DNA from: Algoriphagus chordae | Lineage (GTDB): Bacteria; Bacteroidota; Bacteroidia; Cytophagales; Cyclobacteriaceae | Assembly: GCF_003254055.1 (NCBI RefSeq) | Contig: NZ_QKZT01000022.1 | Location: forward strand, 23,188-87,187 | DNA length: 64,000 nucleotides | Direction of reading: 5' to 3' | Shown: in pieces, positions 43,014 to 52,282 of the stretch | Layout of the letters: every line of letters begins with the position of its first letter | How positions within the stretch are numbered: the first letter of the stretch is position 1 | Notes under the pieces: generated by a model | Databases searched by the model: none | Told to the model about the DNA's origin: nothing | The model's input: the letters and a program-made list of their open reading frames with translations, nothing else | Position numbers and translations under genes: made by a program

Positions 43014-44384
43014 ATGAAAAGAAGAGAATTTATTAAAAACAGCGCATTAGCATCTGCGGCGATTGGATTTCCTACCATCGTTCCATCCTCCGTTTTCGGA
43101 AAAAACGCTCCAAGTAATAAAATCAACATAGGTCAAATAGGATGTGGTAGAATCGCACGTGATCATGATATGCCAGGTGTATGGCGGCATGACATCGCCC
43201 GCATAATTGGAGTTTCTGATTTGGATAGCAATCGAATGGCAGATGGTAAGAAGCGAGTGGAAGATTACTATGCTAAAAAAATGGGCAAGCCTTATCTTGA
43301 TGTTACCCAATATGCTGACTACAAGGATATGCTTCAGAATAAGGATATAGACGCAGTCGTAATCAGTACACCAGATCACTGGCATTCACAACCAGCTATG
43401 GAGGCATCTTTGGCAGGCAAGCATGTCTATGTGCAAAAGCCAACGTCTTTGACAATTCGCGAAGGACGACAGTTGGTGGAAGCTGTGAACAAAGCAGGTA
43501 CGGTGCTTCAGCTGGGTACGCAGCAACGTTCTAGTGAGCAATTTAGAATTGCAGCTGAGCTAGTGAGAAATGGTAGAATCGGTAGACTTCATACCGTGAA
43601 AATAGGTCTTCCAGGAGATCCAGCTGGACCAGAGGCGGCTCCTATGCCAATTCCGCCTAATTTGAATTATGATATGTGGTTAGGCTCTACTCCAGAGGTT
43701 CCTTATACAGAAATCGGTGTTCATCCTGCTACTGGCTATGATAGACCTGGATGGTTGAGAAGAGAGCAGTTTGGTGCAGGTATGATCACTGGTTGGGGTC
43801 AGCATCATTACGATTCTGCAGCTTGGGGAATGGATACTGAGTTGACTGGTCCTAGATATGTACAGGCAGTTGCTGAGTTTCCACAGTCAGGCCTTTGGAA
43901 TGTTCATGGTGACTTCTACGCCAAAGCTGAATATGATAATGGTATCATCATGTACACAGGTGGTGGCTATCCAAATGGTATTCGCTATGAAGGTACAGAA
44001 GGCTGGATTTGGGTATCTCGTGGTAGCTACGTAGCTTCTACTTCTGATCCTGTAGCTCAAGGCAATAGTGCCAAGGCTTTGGATGCATCTGACCCGAAGA
44101 TTCTAAAATCAGTGATCGGTCCAGATGAGATTCAGTTGACTAGAAGTGATGAGCATCATGGCAACTGGCTGGGAGCTATTCAGGGAAATAATGAATTGCT
44201 ATCTCCAGTAGAAATAGGTCATCGTTCTTGCTCTGTTTGTTTGTTGACACACATTTCTATGAAGTTGGGCAGAAAACTGGAGTGGGATGCAAATATTGAG
44301 AAATTCATTGGAGATGATGAAGCAAACTCAATGTTGGAAAGACCTCAGAGAGCGCCGTATGGCACTAATTATGTGAAAATTTAA
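43014..44384 (+). CDS. Twin-arginine exported Gfo/Idh/MocA oxidoreductase
   Basis: A protein of 456 residues. The N-terminus MKRREFIKNSALASAAIG is twin-arginine-like, so the enzyme is exported with its cofactor. The Rossmann fold starts at NKINIGQIGCGRIARDHDMPG; the family loop is VQKPTSLTIREGR (in place of EKP). The substrate domain has MITGWGQHHYDSAAWGM (His and Asp pair) and GGGYPNGIRYEGTEGWIWVSRG. Exported members of this family act on sugars and glycosides, some as 3-keto-glycoside reductases or dehydrogenases. It is the middle of the operon 42015-45766. Confidence 0.93.
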   Translation: MKRREFIKNSALASAAIGFPTIVPSSVFGKNAPSNKINIGQIGCGRIARDHDMPGVWRHDIARIIGVSDLDSNRMADGKKRVEDYYAKKMGKPYLDVTQYADYKDMLQNKDIDAVVISTPDHWHSQPAMEASLAGKHVYVQKPTSLTIREGRQLVEAVNKAGTVLQLGTQQRSSEQFRIAAELVRNGRIGRLHTVKIGLPGDPAGPEAAPMPIPPNLNYDMWLGSTPEVPYTEIGVHPATGYDRPGWLRREQFGAGMITGWGQHHYDSAAWGMDTELTGPRYVQAVAEFPQSGLWNVHGDFYAKAEYDNGIIMYTGGGYPNGIRYEGTEGWIWVSRGSYVASTSDPVAQGNSAKALDASDPKILKSVIGPDEIQLTRSDEHHGNWLGAIQGNNELLSPVEIGHRSCSVCLLTHISMKLGRKLEWDANIEKFIGDDEANSMLERPQRAPYGTNYVKI

Positions 44385-44395
44385 TTATCAATATT

Positions 44396-45766
44396 TTGAA
44401 AAACATTGCGCTACTTGCATTTGCTGCAGGGATTTTGATTTCCTGCGAAAATAAAGAAACCGTGAGTCAAGCAACAGAATCTACATCTGATATTACGATC
44501 ATGTCCCTAGATCCGGGGCATTTTCACGCTGGGCTAATTCATAAATCCATGTATCCGCAGGTGGATTCTACGGTTTATGTATTTGCGCCGGAAGGCCCAG
44601 AACTCAAAGACTATATGAATCGTCTGTCTGGCTATAATCAGCGGGCGGAAGATCCCACGGCCTGGGATTTACAGGTAAGTACTGGTGATGATTATTTGGA
44701 GAAAATGATCTCTACCAAGCCAGGTAATGTGATGATGGTGGCGGGAAAGAATGATCGTAAGATCGATTATATCTCAGCCGCTATTTCTAATGGGATCAAT
44801 GTCTATGCAGATAAGCCTTTGGTGATTAATAAGTCAGGATTTAAGAAACTTTTGAAGGCTTTTGATGAGGCTGGGAAAAAGGATCTTCTGCTTTATGATA
44901 TCATGACGGAGCGATTTGAGATCAGCACCATTTTGCAAAAAGAGCTTTCTTTGGTTCCCGCCGTTTTTGGCGAACTCGAGAAAGGCAGTCTTGACAATCC
45001 TGCGATTACCAAGGAGTCTGTGCATCATTTCTTCAAGTATGTTTCTGGAAATCCGCTCATCAGACCTGACTGGTTTTTTGATACGGATATAGAAGGGACA
45101 GGCATCGTGGATGTGACTACGCACCTAGTGGATTTGATCCAGTGGGAAGCTTTTCCGAACGTTACGCTTGACACTAGCGATGTGCAGATGCAGACGGCTA
45201 AGCTTTGGTCAACAGATCTGGATTTGGATCAGTTTAAACAAGTGACTGGACAGGCCGAGTTTCCGGAGTTTTTACTGAAAAACGTAGCCAACGATAAGTT
45301 GAGCGTCAACAGTAATGGGGAAATGAATTACACGCTGAAAGGGGTTCATTCCAAAGTGAGCGTAATCTGGAATTATCAGGCACCAGAAGGTGCTGCAGAT
45401 ACACATTATAGTATGATGCGTGGTACCAAGGCGAATCTGATTATTCAGCAAGGTGCTGCGGAGAAATATGTAGCTACCTTATATGTGGAGCTTTTGGATG
45501 GACAGGACGAAGCATTGACCAGTCTGGTGAAGGAGAAACTTCAGGATCGTTTTCCTGGTTTGGACTTGGAGAAAACTGCTGAAGGTAAATACAAGGTGAT
45601 TATTCCTGAAAAATATCATAATGGCCATGAGGCTCATTTCGCGCAGGTGACTGAGAAGTACTTGGAGTATTTTGCTGAAAGAAACATGCCTTCTTGGGAG
45701 GTTCCAAATATGATTGTGAAGTACTTTACGACTACCGAGGCTTTGGTGAAAGCTGAAGAAAAATAG
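44396..45766 (+). CDS. Lipoprotein Gfo/Idh-like oxidoreductase with Oxidoreduct_C
   Basis: A lipoprotein of 456 residues, starting at TTG 11 bases after the preceding stop. The signal MKNIALLAFAAGILISC begins there, with a lipobox Cys, which supports this rare start. The fold reads IMSLDPGHFHAGLIHKSMY (cofactor-like strand with HFH), NVMMVAGKNDRKIDY, GINVYADKPLVINKSGFK (DKP in place of EKP), and later a PF16490-like C-terminal domain (DIEGTGIVDVTTHLVDLIQWE). It likely partners with the preceding exported oxidoreductase on the outer side of the membrane. Confidence 0.88.
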   Translation: MKNIALLAFAAGILISCENKETVSQATESTSDITIMSLDPGHFHAGLIHKSMYPQVDSTVYVFAPEGPELKDYMNRLSGYNQRAEDPTAWDLQVSTGDDYLEKMISTKPGNVMMVAGKNDRKIDYISAAISNGINVYADKPLVINKSGFKKLLKAFDEAGKKDLLLYDIMTERFEISTILQKELSLVPAVFGELEKGSLDNPAITKESVHHFFKYVSGNPLIRPDWFFDTDIEGTGIVDVTTHLVDLIQWEAFPNVTLDTSDVQMQTAKLWSTDLDLDQFKQVTGQAEFPEFLLKNVANDKLSVNSNGEMNYTLKGVHSKVSVIWNYQAPEGAADTHYSMMRGTKANLIIQQGAAEKYVATLYVELLDGQDEALTSLVKEKLQDRFPGLDLEKTAEGKYKVIIPEKYHNGHEAHFAQVTEKYLEYFAERNMPSWEVPNMIVKYFTTTEALVKAEEK

Positions 45767-45820
45767 GATAATCCTAAACATGAACACCAATTTATAGGTT
45801 GGTTAGTTAAGCTCTTACTT

Positions 45821-47227
45821 ATGGGATTAACTGATCAACCTATTTCTGTTTCAAAACCTACCGTAGCCATTGCCGGTGCAGGGGGATATGTGGGTCGGTG
45901 GTTTATTTATCACTTTCGGCACAAATACAATATCATAGCGCTCAGTCGCAAGAAAGTTAAGGACAACCCTTACCCGGAAGTAACTTGGAAACAGGTAGAA
46001 CTGTATTCAATTTCAAGTACAATTGAGGTACTGAAGGAGGTAGATGTCGCAATCTATCTGGTGCACTCTATGAATGCATCAACTCGTTTGAATCAAGGAA
46101 GTTTTGAAGATACAGACTTATTGCTGGCTGATAACTTCAGTCGTGCTGCACATCTAAATAAGGTAAAGCAAATTATCTATCTGGGAGGACTACTTCCAAA
46201 AGAAACGGGAGAAACCCTATCAAGGCATCTCAAAAGTCGCCTGGAAGTAGAGCAGACTCTTGGGTCTAGATCAGCAAAACTGACTGCCATACGGGCTTCG
46301 ATCATCGTAGGGCCTGGGGGCTCTTCTTTTGACATGATCAAAAATCTGGTCACCAATCTCCCCGTACTCATGTGTCCTCAGTGGACCGAATCGCTGACAC
46401 AACCCATTTCGCTACGGGACACCTTAGAGATTATTGATACATGTGTGGGCAATGAACATTTATATGGAGAAGCGATAGAAATCGGGAATCCAGAGGTGAT
46501 TTCATATCGAAAAATGCTTGAACTGACAGCCAAAGCTATGGATAAGAAGCGATGGGTTTTCTCCGTTCCAGTTTTCTCTTTAGGGCTTTCCAAGCTTTGG
46601 GTTGGTTTTTTTGGTGAATCACCACCACAATTGGTTTCGCCATTAGTAGAAAGTCTCAAGCATACACTAACTGTGTCTGAGGAATTGAAATTTCAGGAAA
46701 AGCACATTGATTACCTTAGCTATGAGGAATCGGTGAGAGTGGCCTTGGATTCTGATGTTCGTCCCGAGATTCCAAGTTTTTATCCTTTGGACAAAGAAAA
46801 AAACACGGTACGCAGTATTCAGCGAATGGCAAACCCAAATGGGGAATCTGCAACATGGGTAGCTCATCGCTATAATATCTGGCTTCCTACATTTTTCAAG
46901 TTTTGGATCAATGGAAAATTGCTGGATTCTGGTGATATAGTTTTCTTTTTGCTTTGGAGCAAAAAGCCCATGCTTCAATTGACAATGATCCCAGATCGAA
47001 GTGAAGAGAATCGGCAGTTATTCTATATTTCTGGCGGCTGGCTGGTGAAAAGATTCGATCATGGCTGGTTGGAGTTTCGTGGGGTATTGGACAATAGATA
47101 TATTATTTCAGCCATTCATGAATTTGTGCCACGATTGCCTTGGTTGATTTATGTGAATACCCAAGCGAAAATTCACCTATGGGTGATGAATAGATTTAAG
47201 AAATATTTGGAAAATCGACTGAATTAA
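45821..47227 (+). CDS. NAD(P)-dependent SDR-like protein with DUF2867 domain
   Basis: A protein of 468 residues without a signal peptide. The N-terminal part (about 12-300) is an extended SDR/NmrA type: VAIAGAGGYVGRWFIYHF (GxxGxxG), DVAIYLVHSMNA, KQIIYLGGLLPKE and VEQTLGSRSAKLTAIRASIIVG. The C-terminal part (about 320-460) is DUF2867-like (FFKFWINGKLLDSGDIVFF, QLFYISGGWLVKRFDHGWLEFR). This fused architecture is known in bacteria, but its substrate is unknown. It lies 54 bases beyond the sugar operon on the same strand. Confidence 0.87.
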   Translation: MGLTDQPISVSKPTVAIAGAGGYVGRWFIYHFRHKYNIIALSRKKVKDNPYPEVTWKQVELYSISSTIEVLKEVDVAIYLVHSMNASTRLNQGSFEDTDLLLADNFSRAAHLNKVKQIIYLGGLLPKETGETLSRHLKSRLEVEQTLGSRSAKLTAIRASIIVGPGGSSFDMIKNLVTNLPVLMCPQWTESLTQPISLRDTLEIIDTCVGNEHLYGEAIEIGNPEVISYRKMLELTAKAMDKKRWVFSVPVFSLGLSKLWVGFFGESPPQLVSPLVESLKHTLTVSEELKFQEKHIDYLSYEESVRVALDSDVRPEIPSFYPLDKEKNTVRSIQRMANPNGESATWVAHRYNIWLPTFFKFWINGKLLDSGDIVFFLLWSKKPMLQLTMIPDRSEENRQLFYISGGWLVKRFDHGWLEFRGVLDNRYIISAIHEFVPRLPWLIYVNTQAKIHLWVMNRFKKYLENRLN

Positions 47228-47283
47228 ATTCAAGGATATTTACTTTTAAAGTAACTCAAACCAAAAACTAAATTATCAGAGTC

Positions 47284-48237
47284 ATGAAAAACTTAATTTT
47301 TAAAAACGGAGATAAACTACCGATTATCGGATTAGGAACTTGGAAGAGCAAGCCAGGAGAAGTTGCGCAGGCAGTTTTCTGGGCTATAGAGGCAGGTTAC
47401 AGACATATCGATTGTGCTGCTGTTTATCAGAATGAGAATGAAGTAGGAGCCGGGATTGCCAAAGCCATCGCGGAAGGACTAGTAAAGCGTGAGGAGCTTT
47501 TTGTGACTTCTAAGCTTTGGAACAATGCACATAAAAAAGAGCAAGTTCTTCCTGCTTTGGAGAAATCTCTTGCTGATTTGAAATTGGATTATGTGGATCT
47601 GTATTTGATTCATTGGCCTATTTCCTTTAAAGCTGGAGTAGGTTTTCCTGGCGGAAGAGAAGATTATTTGACCTATGAGGAAGTGCCTATTTCGGAGACG
47701 TGGAAAGCAATGCAAGAATTGAAAGAAAAAGGTCTTGCTAAGCATATCGGGGTATCGAACTTCAACCAGAACAAGTTGAAGGAAATACTTGAGCTAGGAG
47801 GTCAATCTCCAGAAATGAATCAGGTAGAAATGCAACCATATCTTCCTCAAGAAGGCTTGGTGGAGTTTTGTATAGAACATGGGATTTTGATGACCGCCTA
47901 CTCTCCATTGGGTTCACCGGATTCTAGAGCAGACAAGCACGCAGATGACCCGAAGTTGCTGGTAGATCCTGTAGTCAAAGAGATTGCCGACAAGCATAAA
48001 GTGGGTGCTGGTCAAGTCTTAATTGCTTGGTCTATCGCCAGAGATATCGCGGTGATTCCTAAGTCAGTTCATCAAGAGCGTATAATTGGGAATTTGGCTT
48101 CTGCTAACATTAATCTAGATGATCATGATATGATGGAGCTGCGTGATATAGGGATCAATCATAGATTTATTGATGGGTCTTTTTTCACTGGGGAAAATAG
48201 CCCTTATGAATCTTCGGATTTATTTGATCAAGCTTAG
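47284..48237 (+). CDS. Aldo/keto reductase (aldose reductase-like)
   Basis: An AKR of 317 residues, cytoplasmic. The tetrad is visible: Asp43 and Tyr48 (HIDCAAVYQNENEVG), Lys77 (FVTSKLWNN), His110 (YVDLYLIHWP). The cofactor region has IGVSNFNQNKL, NQVEMQPYL and AVIPKSVHQERIIGNL (NADPH type). The C-terminal tail has the usual INHRFIDGSFFTGENSPYE loop. It reduces sugars or aldehydes. It ends in the GTAAG-word repeat and a bidirectional terminator. Confidence 0.93.
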   Translation: MKNLIFKNGDKLPIIGLGTWKSKPGEVAQAVFWAIEAGYRHIDCAAVYQNENEVGAGIAKAIAEGLVKREELFVTSKLWNNAHKKEQVLPALEKSLADLKLDYVDLYLIHWPISFKAGVGFPGGREDYLTYEEVPISETWKAMQELKEKGLAKHIGVSNFNQNKLKEILELGGQSPEMNQVEMQPYLPQEGLVEFCIEHGILMTAYSPLGSPDSRADKHADDPKLLVDPVVKEIADKHKVGAGQVLIAWSIARDIAVIPKSVHQERIIGNLASANINLDDHDMMELRDIGINHRFIDGSFFTGENSPYESSDLFDQA

Positions 48238-48249
48238 GGATTTGAGAGG

Positions 48250-48332
48250 TTAGGGGTAAGCGGTAAGATGTAAGTAGTTAGTGGTAAGTAGTAAGTAGTA
48301 AGAGGTAAAATGTAAGTGGTGAGTGGTGAGAA
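48250..48332 (+). repeat. GTAAG-word repeat after the aldo/keto reductase
   Basis: Words such as GGTAAGCGGTAAGATGTAAG, GTGGTAAGTAGTAAGTAG and GTGAGTGGTGAG run for about 80 bases, just past the stop codon. It is the same family, in the same orientation relative to the upstream gene, as the repeat behind the M28 gene. Confidence 0.6.
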
Positions 48333-48340
48333 GCTCATTA

Positions 48341-48374
48341 AAAAAGGCTATTGGGTTGATCCAATAGCCTTTTT
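48341..48374. terminator. Bidirectional terminator
   Basis: AAAAAGGCTATTGG and CCAATAGCCTTTTT pair around GTTGAT between convergent genes (the aldo/keto reductase and TrpF-like genes), so it can end both. Confidence 0.9.
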
Positions 48375-48394
48375 GCCTATAATACGAATTAGGA

Positions 48395-49015
48395 TTAATC
48401 CTCTACTTCCAAGGCTTCTAGAATGTCAGCCAACTCATCAAAGTCCTTTAAGCCAGGAGTGATCTCTACTCCACCGGTAAGAGAAATCCCATAGAGGCTT
48501 AGCTCAGAGACTAATTGTTGTACGTTTTCGGCGGTAATTCCTACGCCCAATATCACCCGACAATTCTCGCTGATTACTTGGATGGCTTTATGATCAGCTT
48601 CATCCAGTTCTTCATGGTCTGAGGTGATATGAAATATGATCCCAGATTCATTCAGTTTCTCGGCCACTTCTAATTCTATATGTCGAACTTCTTCTAGATC
48701 CATTTTATAGATGAGTCCATATCCTTTGCCCTCAATATCTGCCAATGGTTCTATTCTATCATGTTCGATCCATTTTACCGAAGGGTAATTCTTTAGCGTT
48801 TCTAGTACTTCATCCGCTGTGTAGCTCTCAAACTCACCGACAAATTCAGGTCCTGAAACCCAGCCGGTAATTTCTTCAAACTTAGTACTGCTAATGAATT
48901 TGTCACCGTCTCCTTCTAGGGTAAAGCCTAGTAAATCCACATACATTCCTGCGCAATACCTAGCATCTGAGAGATTGGTAATACCGCTTATTTTTACAAA
49001 AGTGCTTAAAGCCAT
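48395..49015 (-). CDS. TrpF-like TIM-barrel protein lacking the catalytic cysteine
   Basis: A protein of 206 residues. The phosphoribosylanthranilate-isomerase layout is visible: FVKISGITNLSDARYCAGM at the start, where TrpF has KICG, and LYGISLTGGVEITPGLKDFDELADIL at the end, where TrpF has a phosphate-binding SGVE. The acid-base Cys is Ser10, so the normal Amadori isomerisation is unlikely. An acidic stretch and several insert changes are also present (ITSDHEELDEADHKAIQ). There is no trp gene near it. It may be a paralogue with a new function, or a regulator. Confidence 0.82.
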   Translation of the reverse strand: MALSTFVKISGITNLSDARYCAGMYVDLLGFTLEGDGDKFISSTKFEEITGWVSGPEFVGEFESYTADEVLETLKNYPSVKWIEHDRIEPLADIEGKGYGLIYKMDLEEVRHIELEVAEKLNESGIIFHITSDHEELDEADHKAIQVISENCRVILGVGITAENVQQLVSELSLYGISLTGGVEITPGLKDFDELADILEALEVED

Positions 49016-49144
49016 GGTTCGAATTTTGAAATGGCTAAGTTAAACAGGATGATTGGCTAGAAAAATAATATTTAGACTTTGTATAGACGCCTGCTAACCT
49101 CATAATTAAGAAAATACTAGTATTTTTAGTCATTGAACGATACT

Positions 49145-49804
49145 ATGAAGAAACTCATACCCATCATTGTACTAGTAGCTCTGGCTCTTTTTACTTCGTG
49201 TACACGAGAAATTGAAGAGGGACAGGTTGACTTGGGCTATGATTTTCAACCGTTGGAAGTAGGGCTTTTTTGGATTTACGAAGTTGATCAAACCACCTAT
49301 TTTGGTGAAAATGATTCCGAACAAGACTTGTTCTTTTTCAAAGATAGAATTAGAAGTTTTTATACCAACGCGGAAGGAGAGTCGGTTTTTATCGTGCAGC
49401 GATCCAAATCCCAAGATCAATTAGACTGGGGAAATCTATTTGAATACACCTTGATTCAGCGAGATCTTTCATTGGTGAGAACAATCGAAAACACCCCTTT
49501 GGTTACCTTGGTTTTCCCTCCCAATAATGGGCAACTATGGGATGGGAATGTATATAGAGATGAGGTAGAGGATGAATTCGAATTGATCAATACTGGTAGT
49601 TCCATTCGAGTAAATCAGGAGGATAGTGATGATCAAGTGACTTATCGAGATATTCGATATGAAGTCTATGATAAGAATGTAGGTATGGTAGAGAAATACG
49701 ATGAAGTACTGACTTACTGTTCCAGAAATGACTGCCTGGGAGATATGCTGATAGACTCAGGAGTAAAGATTTTAATGAAACTAACCGATCATGGTAAGGA
49801 TTAA
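49145..49804 (+). CDS. Hypothetical lipoprotein
   Basis: A protein of 219 residues starting at the ATG at 49145 (an upstream TTG at 49133 adds only four residues). The signal MKKLIPIIVLVALALFTSC ends in a lipobox Cys. The mature protein is acidic, beta-rich (YDFQPLEVGLFWIYEVDQTT, LVTLVFPPNNGQLWDG) and has two further Cys near the end (YCSRNDCLGDML). No family is recognised. Its last 14 bases overlap the start of the S8 protease gene, so the two are coupled in translation and may act together. Confidence 0.78.
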   Translation: MKKLIPIIVLVALALFTSCTREIEEGQVDLGYDFQPLEVGLFWIYEVDQTTYFGENDSEQDLFFFKDRIRSFYTNAEGESVFIVQRSKSQDQLDWGNLFEYTLIQRDLSLVRTIENTPLVTLVFPPNNGQLWDGNVYRDEVEDEFELINTGSSIRVNQEDSDDQVTYRDIRYEVYDKNVGMVEKYDEVLTYCSRNDCLGDMLIDSGVKILMKLTDHGKD

Positions 49805-51455
49805 GCTTTCAGTTTGTTTTTTAATTGTAATGGCTTTTTCATGGGATTTAGCTGCGCAAGATCGCTATGCAGTATTCTATAAGTATAAGCCTCAGGAAAG
49901 TTTGTCACTGGAAAAGCCAAGTGAATTTCTAAGTCAAAAAGCTTTGGATCGTAGGAGTAGAGAAGGCGTAGCTCCTGATAGCTTAGATCTCCCTGTTTCG
50001 CAGAAATACCTGGATGCTGTTTATGAGAAATCGAATTACATTCTCTATTCGAGTAAGTGGTTTAATGCTACTTTGCTTGTGACCGATGCCACAGGACTGA
50101 AGGATTTGCAAGCTCTACCTTTTATAGATCGCGTAGAGCTAGTAGGTAAAGGATATCTTCCAAGTCCAAATGCTAGAGTAGGGAGCAGGATATATGCTTC
50201 TGTTAGCAATAGATATTGTCCTCCGACCACAGAAAATGCCCGGGGTTTGGGCACTGAAGAAGAAACTTATGATTTCCAAAATGCGCTGCTAGGAATAGAT
50301 AAAATGCACGAGGAAGGATATACAGGTAAAGGAGTGACTATTGCAGTCTTTGATGCAGGTTTTCCAGGGGCTGATACCGCCTCTCCTTTGGCACACCTGC
50401 AATCCAATGGGCAAATTTTAGGAGCAATGGACTTCGTTCGGCCTTGGAATAAGAATGTGTATTCTGAAAATCAACATGGTACTAATGTGCTTTCCCTAAT
50501 CGCTTCCAATGAGCCAGGGAAAATGCTCGCGGGAGCTCCTGATGCCACTTACATTCTTGCGATTACGGAAGAGATCGCGACAGAATACTGGGTGGAGGAA
50601 TACAACTGGGTTCGTGCCGCTGAATATGCGGATAGTTTAGGCACAGATATTATCAGCAGTTCGGTAGGGTATTTTGATTTTGATGATCCTGAGATGAATT
50701 ATACGGTCGAGGATCTGGATGGAGAAACCACCATTATTGCCCGTGGAGCGGGTATAGCAGCAAGCAAAGGTATTCTAGTAGTCAACAGTGCAGGAAATAC
50801 CGGTCCTTCAGAATCCAGTTTGAATTCTCCTTCTGATTCCAAAGCCGTATTGGCAATAGGTTCTGTAGATAATACGGTAACTATAGCAACTTCAAGTTCT
50901 AGAGGCCCGACATCAGATGGGAGAATCAAACCAGACTTGGCGGCTTTGGGACAGGGTGCAGCTTTGATTCGCTCAGATGGAAACCAAGGCTATTCTAATG
51001 GAACCTCTTTCTCTGCTCCACAGATCACTGCTTTGGCGGCTGGACTTTGGGAAGCCAAACCAGAATGGACGAAGGATAAATTGGTAGAAAGTTTATTGAA
51101 CTCTGGAACACAAGCTGATGAACCTGATAATCTCTTGGGTTACGGTATTCCTAATTTCCTCGATGCACTTTATGGAGAAATACTCGCAGTTGATGAAAAT
51201 GAGGAAGCTTTAGCATGGAAAGTTTATCCTAATCCAATCCTAGGAGATGAGCTGAATATTCACTTTGGAAATAGCCTGAGTGCAGAATTCTCATTAATTG
51301 ATCTGCACGGTCGAACCCTACAATCTGAGACCCTCAACAGAGCGACTGTCAAAGTACCATTCCAAATTATATTGAAAGGTCTGAAGCCTGGGATCTATAT
51401 GATCCAAATGCAAGACGGAGGATTAATCAAGCAAAGCAAACTGATAAGACAATAA
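49791..51455 (+). CDS. S8 subtilisin-like protease with type IX sorting domain
   Basis: A protein of 554 residues with a signal peptide (MVRIKLSVCFLIVMAFSWDLAAQ). The catalytic triad is Asp188 (ITIAVFDAGFPG-like), His229 (NQHGTNVLSL) and Ser406 (NGTSFSAPQ), with the oxyanion Asn in NSAGNTGPS. A pro-part of about 120 residues precedes the catalytic domain. The C-terminus (about 475-554) is a type IX secretion sorting domain (AWKVYPNPILGDELNI, GIYMIQMQDGGLIKQSKLI). So the enzyme is exported through the type IX system and probably held at the cell surface. It overlaps the lipoprotein gene upstream. Confidence 0.93.
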   Translation: MVRIKLSVCFLIVMAFSWDLAAQDRYAVFYKYKPQESLSLEKPSEFLSQKALDRRSREGVAPDSLDLPVSQKYLDAVYEKSNYILYSSKWFNATLLVTDATGLKDLQALPFIDRVELVGKGYLPSPNARVGSRIYASVSNRYCPPTTENARGLGTEEETYDFQNALLGIDKMHEEGYTGKGVTIAVFDAGFPGADTASPLAHLQSNGQILGAMDFVRPWNKNVYSENQHGTNVLSLIASNEPGKMLAGAPDATYILAITEEIATEYWVEEYNWVRAAEYADSLGTDIISSSVGYFDFDDPEMNYTVEDLDGETTIIARGAGIAASKGILVVNSAGNTGPSESSLNSPSDSKAVLAIGSVDNTVTIATSSSRGPTSDGRIKPDLAALGQGAALIRSDGNQGYSNGTSFSAPQITALAAGLWEAKPEWTKDKLVESLLNSGTQADEPDNLLGYGIPNFLDALYGEILAVDENEEALAWKVYPNPILGDELNIHFGNSLSAEFSLIDLHGRTLQSETLNRATVKVPFQIILKGLKPGIYMIQMQDGGLIKQSKLIRQ

Positions 51456-51509
51456 GAATTTGGGGGCTGAGTATTAATTTAGTTTTTTTACATAACCAAT
51501 ATTGAACTC

Positions 51510-52169
51510 ATGTCTCCATTAATCGCCCCTTCTATACTAGCCGCTGACTTCGCAAACCTTCAAAGGGAAGTAGAAATGCTTAATTCCTCAGAAGCAGATT
51601 ATATCCATGTAGATATCATGGATGGAGTATTTGTTCCGAATATTTCTTTTGGAATTCCAGTGACTGAAGCTATTCATCGCCATGCGAAGAAACCGCTGGA
51701 TGTGCACTTGATGATCGTGAATCCAGATAACTACCTGGAAGCTTTCAGGAAAGCAGGAGCAGAAGTCATATCCGTGCATTACGAAGCTTGTAATCATCTC
51801 CACCGTACGCTACAAGCTATTACTACACTGGGTGCTAAAGCTGGGGTGGCTATCAATCCTCATACTCCAGTGGAATTATTGTCGGATGTAATTCAGGATA
51901 TTGATTTGGTATGCATGATGTCTGTGAACCCAGGTTTTGGAGGTCAGAAATTTATTGAAAATACGTATTCAAAAGTCTCACGATTGAAGGATTTGATCTT
52001 GGCAAAAGGAGCAAAAACAAAGATCGAAATAGATGGGGGAGTGAACCTTCAGAATGCTCCTAAATTACTTGCTTCTGGAGCGGATGTATTGGTAGCTGGA
52101 AGTTTTGTGTTCAACTCCTCAGATCCTGTGCAGACTATCTCTCAACTAAAAGAGATTGCGCTAGTTTGA
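51510..52169 (+). CDS. rpe: Ribulose-phosphate 3-epimerase
   Basis: A cytoplasmic TIM barrel of 219 residues. Typical parts are APSILAADFANLQREVEML (Ser, catalytic-site), HVDIMDGVFVPNISFG (metal His and Asp), DVHLMIVNP, CMMSVNPGFGGQKF and EIDGGVNLQNAP (second catalytic Asp). It converts ribulose-5-phosphate to xylulose-5-phosphate in the pentose phosphate pathway. It follows the S8 gene by 54 bases on the same strand, without a clear terminator between. Confidence 0.97.
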   Translation: MSPLIAPSILAADFANLQREVEMLNSSEADYIHVDIMDGVFVPNISFGIPVTEAIHRHAKKPLDVHLMIVNPDNYLEAFRKAGAEVISVHYEACNHLHRTLQAITTLGAKAGVAINPHTPVELLSDVIQDIDLVCMMSVNPGFGGQKFIENTYSKVSRLKDLILAKGAKTKIEIDGGVNLQNAPKLLASGADVLVAGSFVFNSSDPVQTISQLKEIALV

Positions 52170-52282
52170 CCATTTTGATTACCATTTGTCATAAAAAAAC
52201 TTAAAAAGCAGCTTTGTTTCTTGAATTTTTGGGTTTAGAGTTTTTTATTGGGGATTATACAGAAATTAAAATCACAAAGTTT

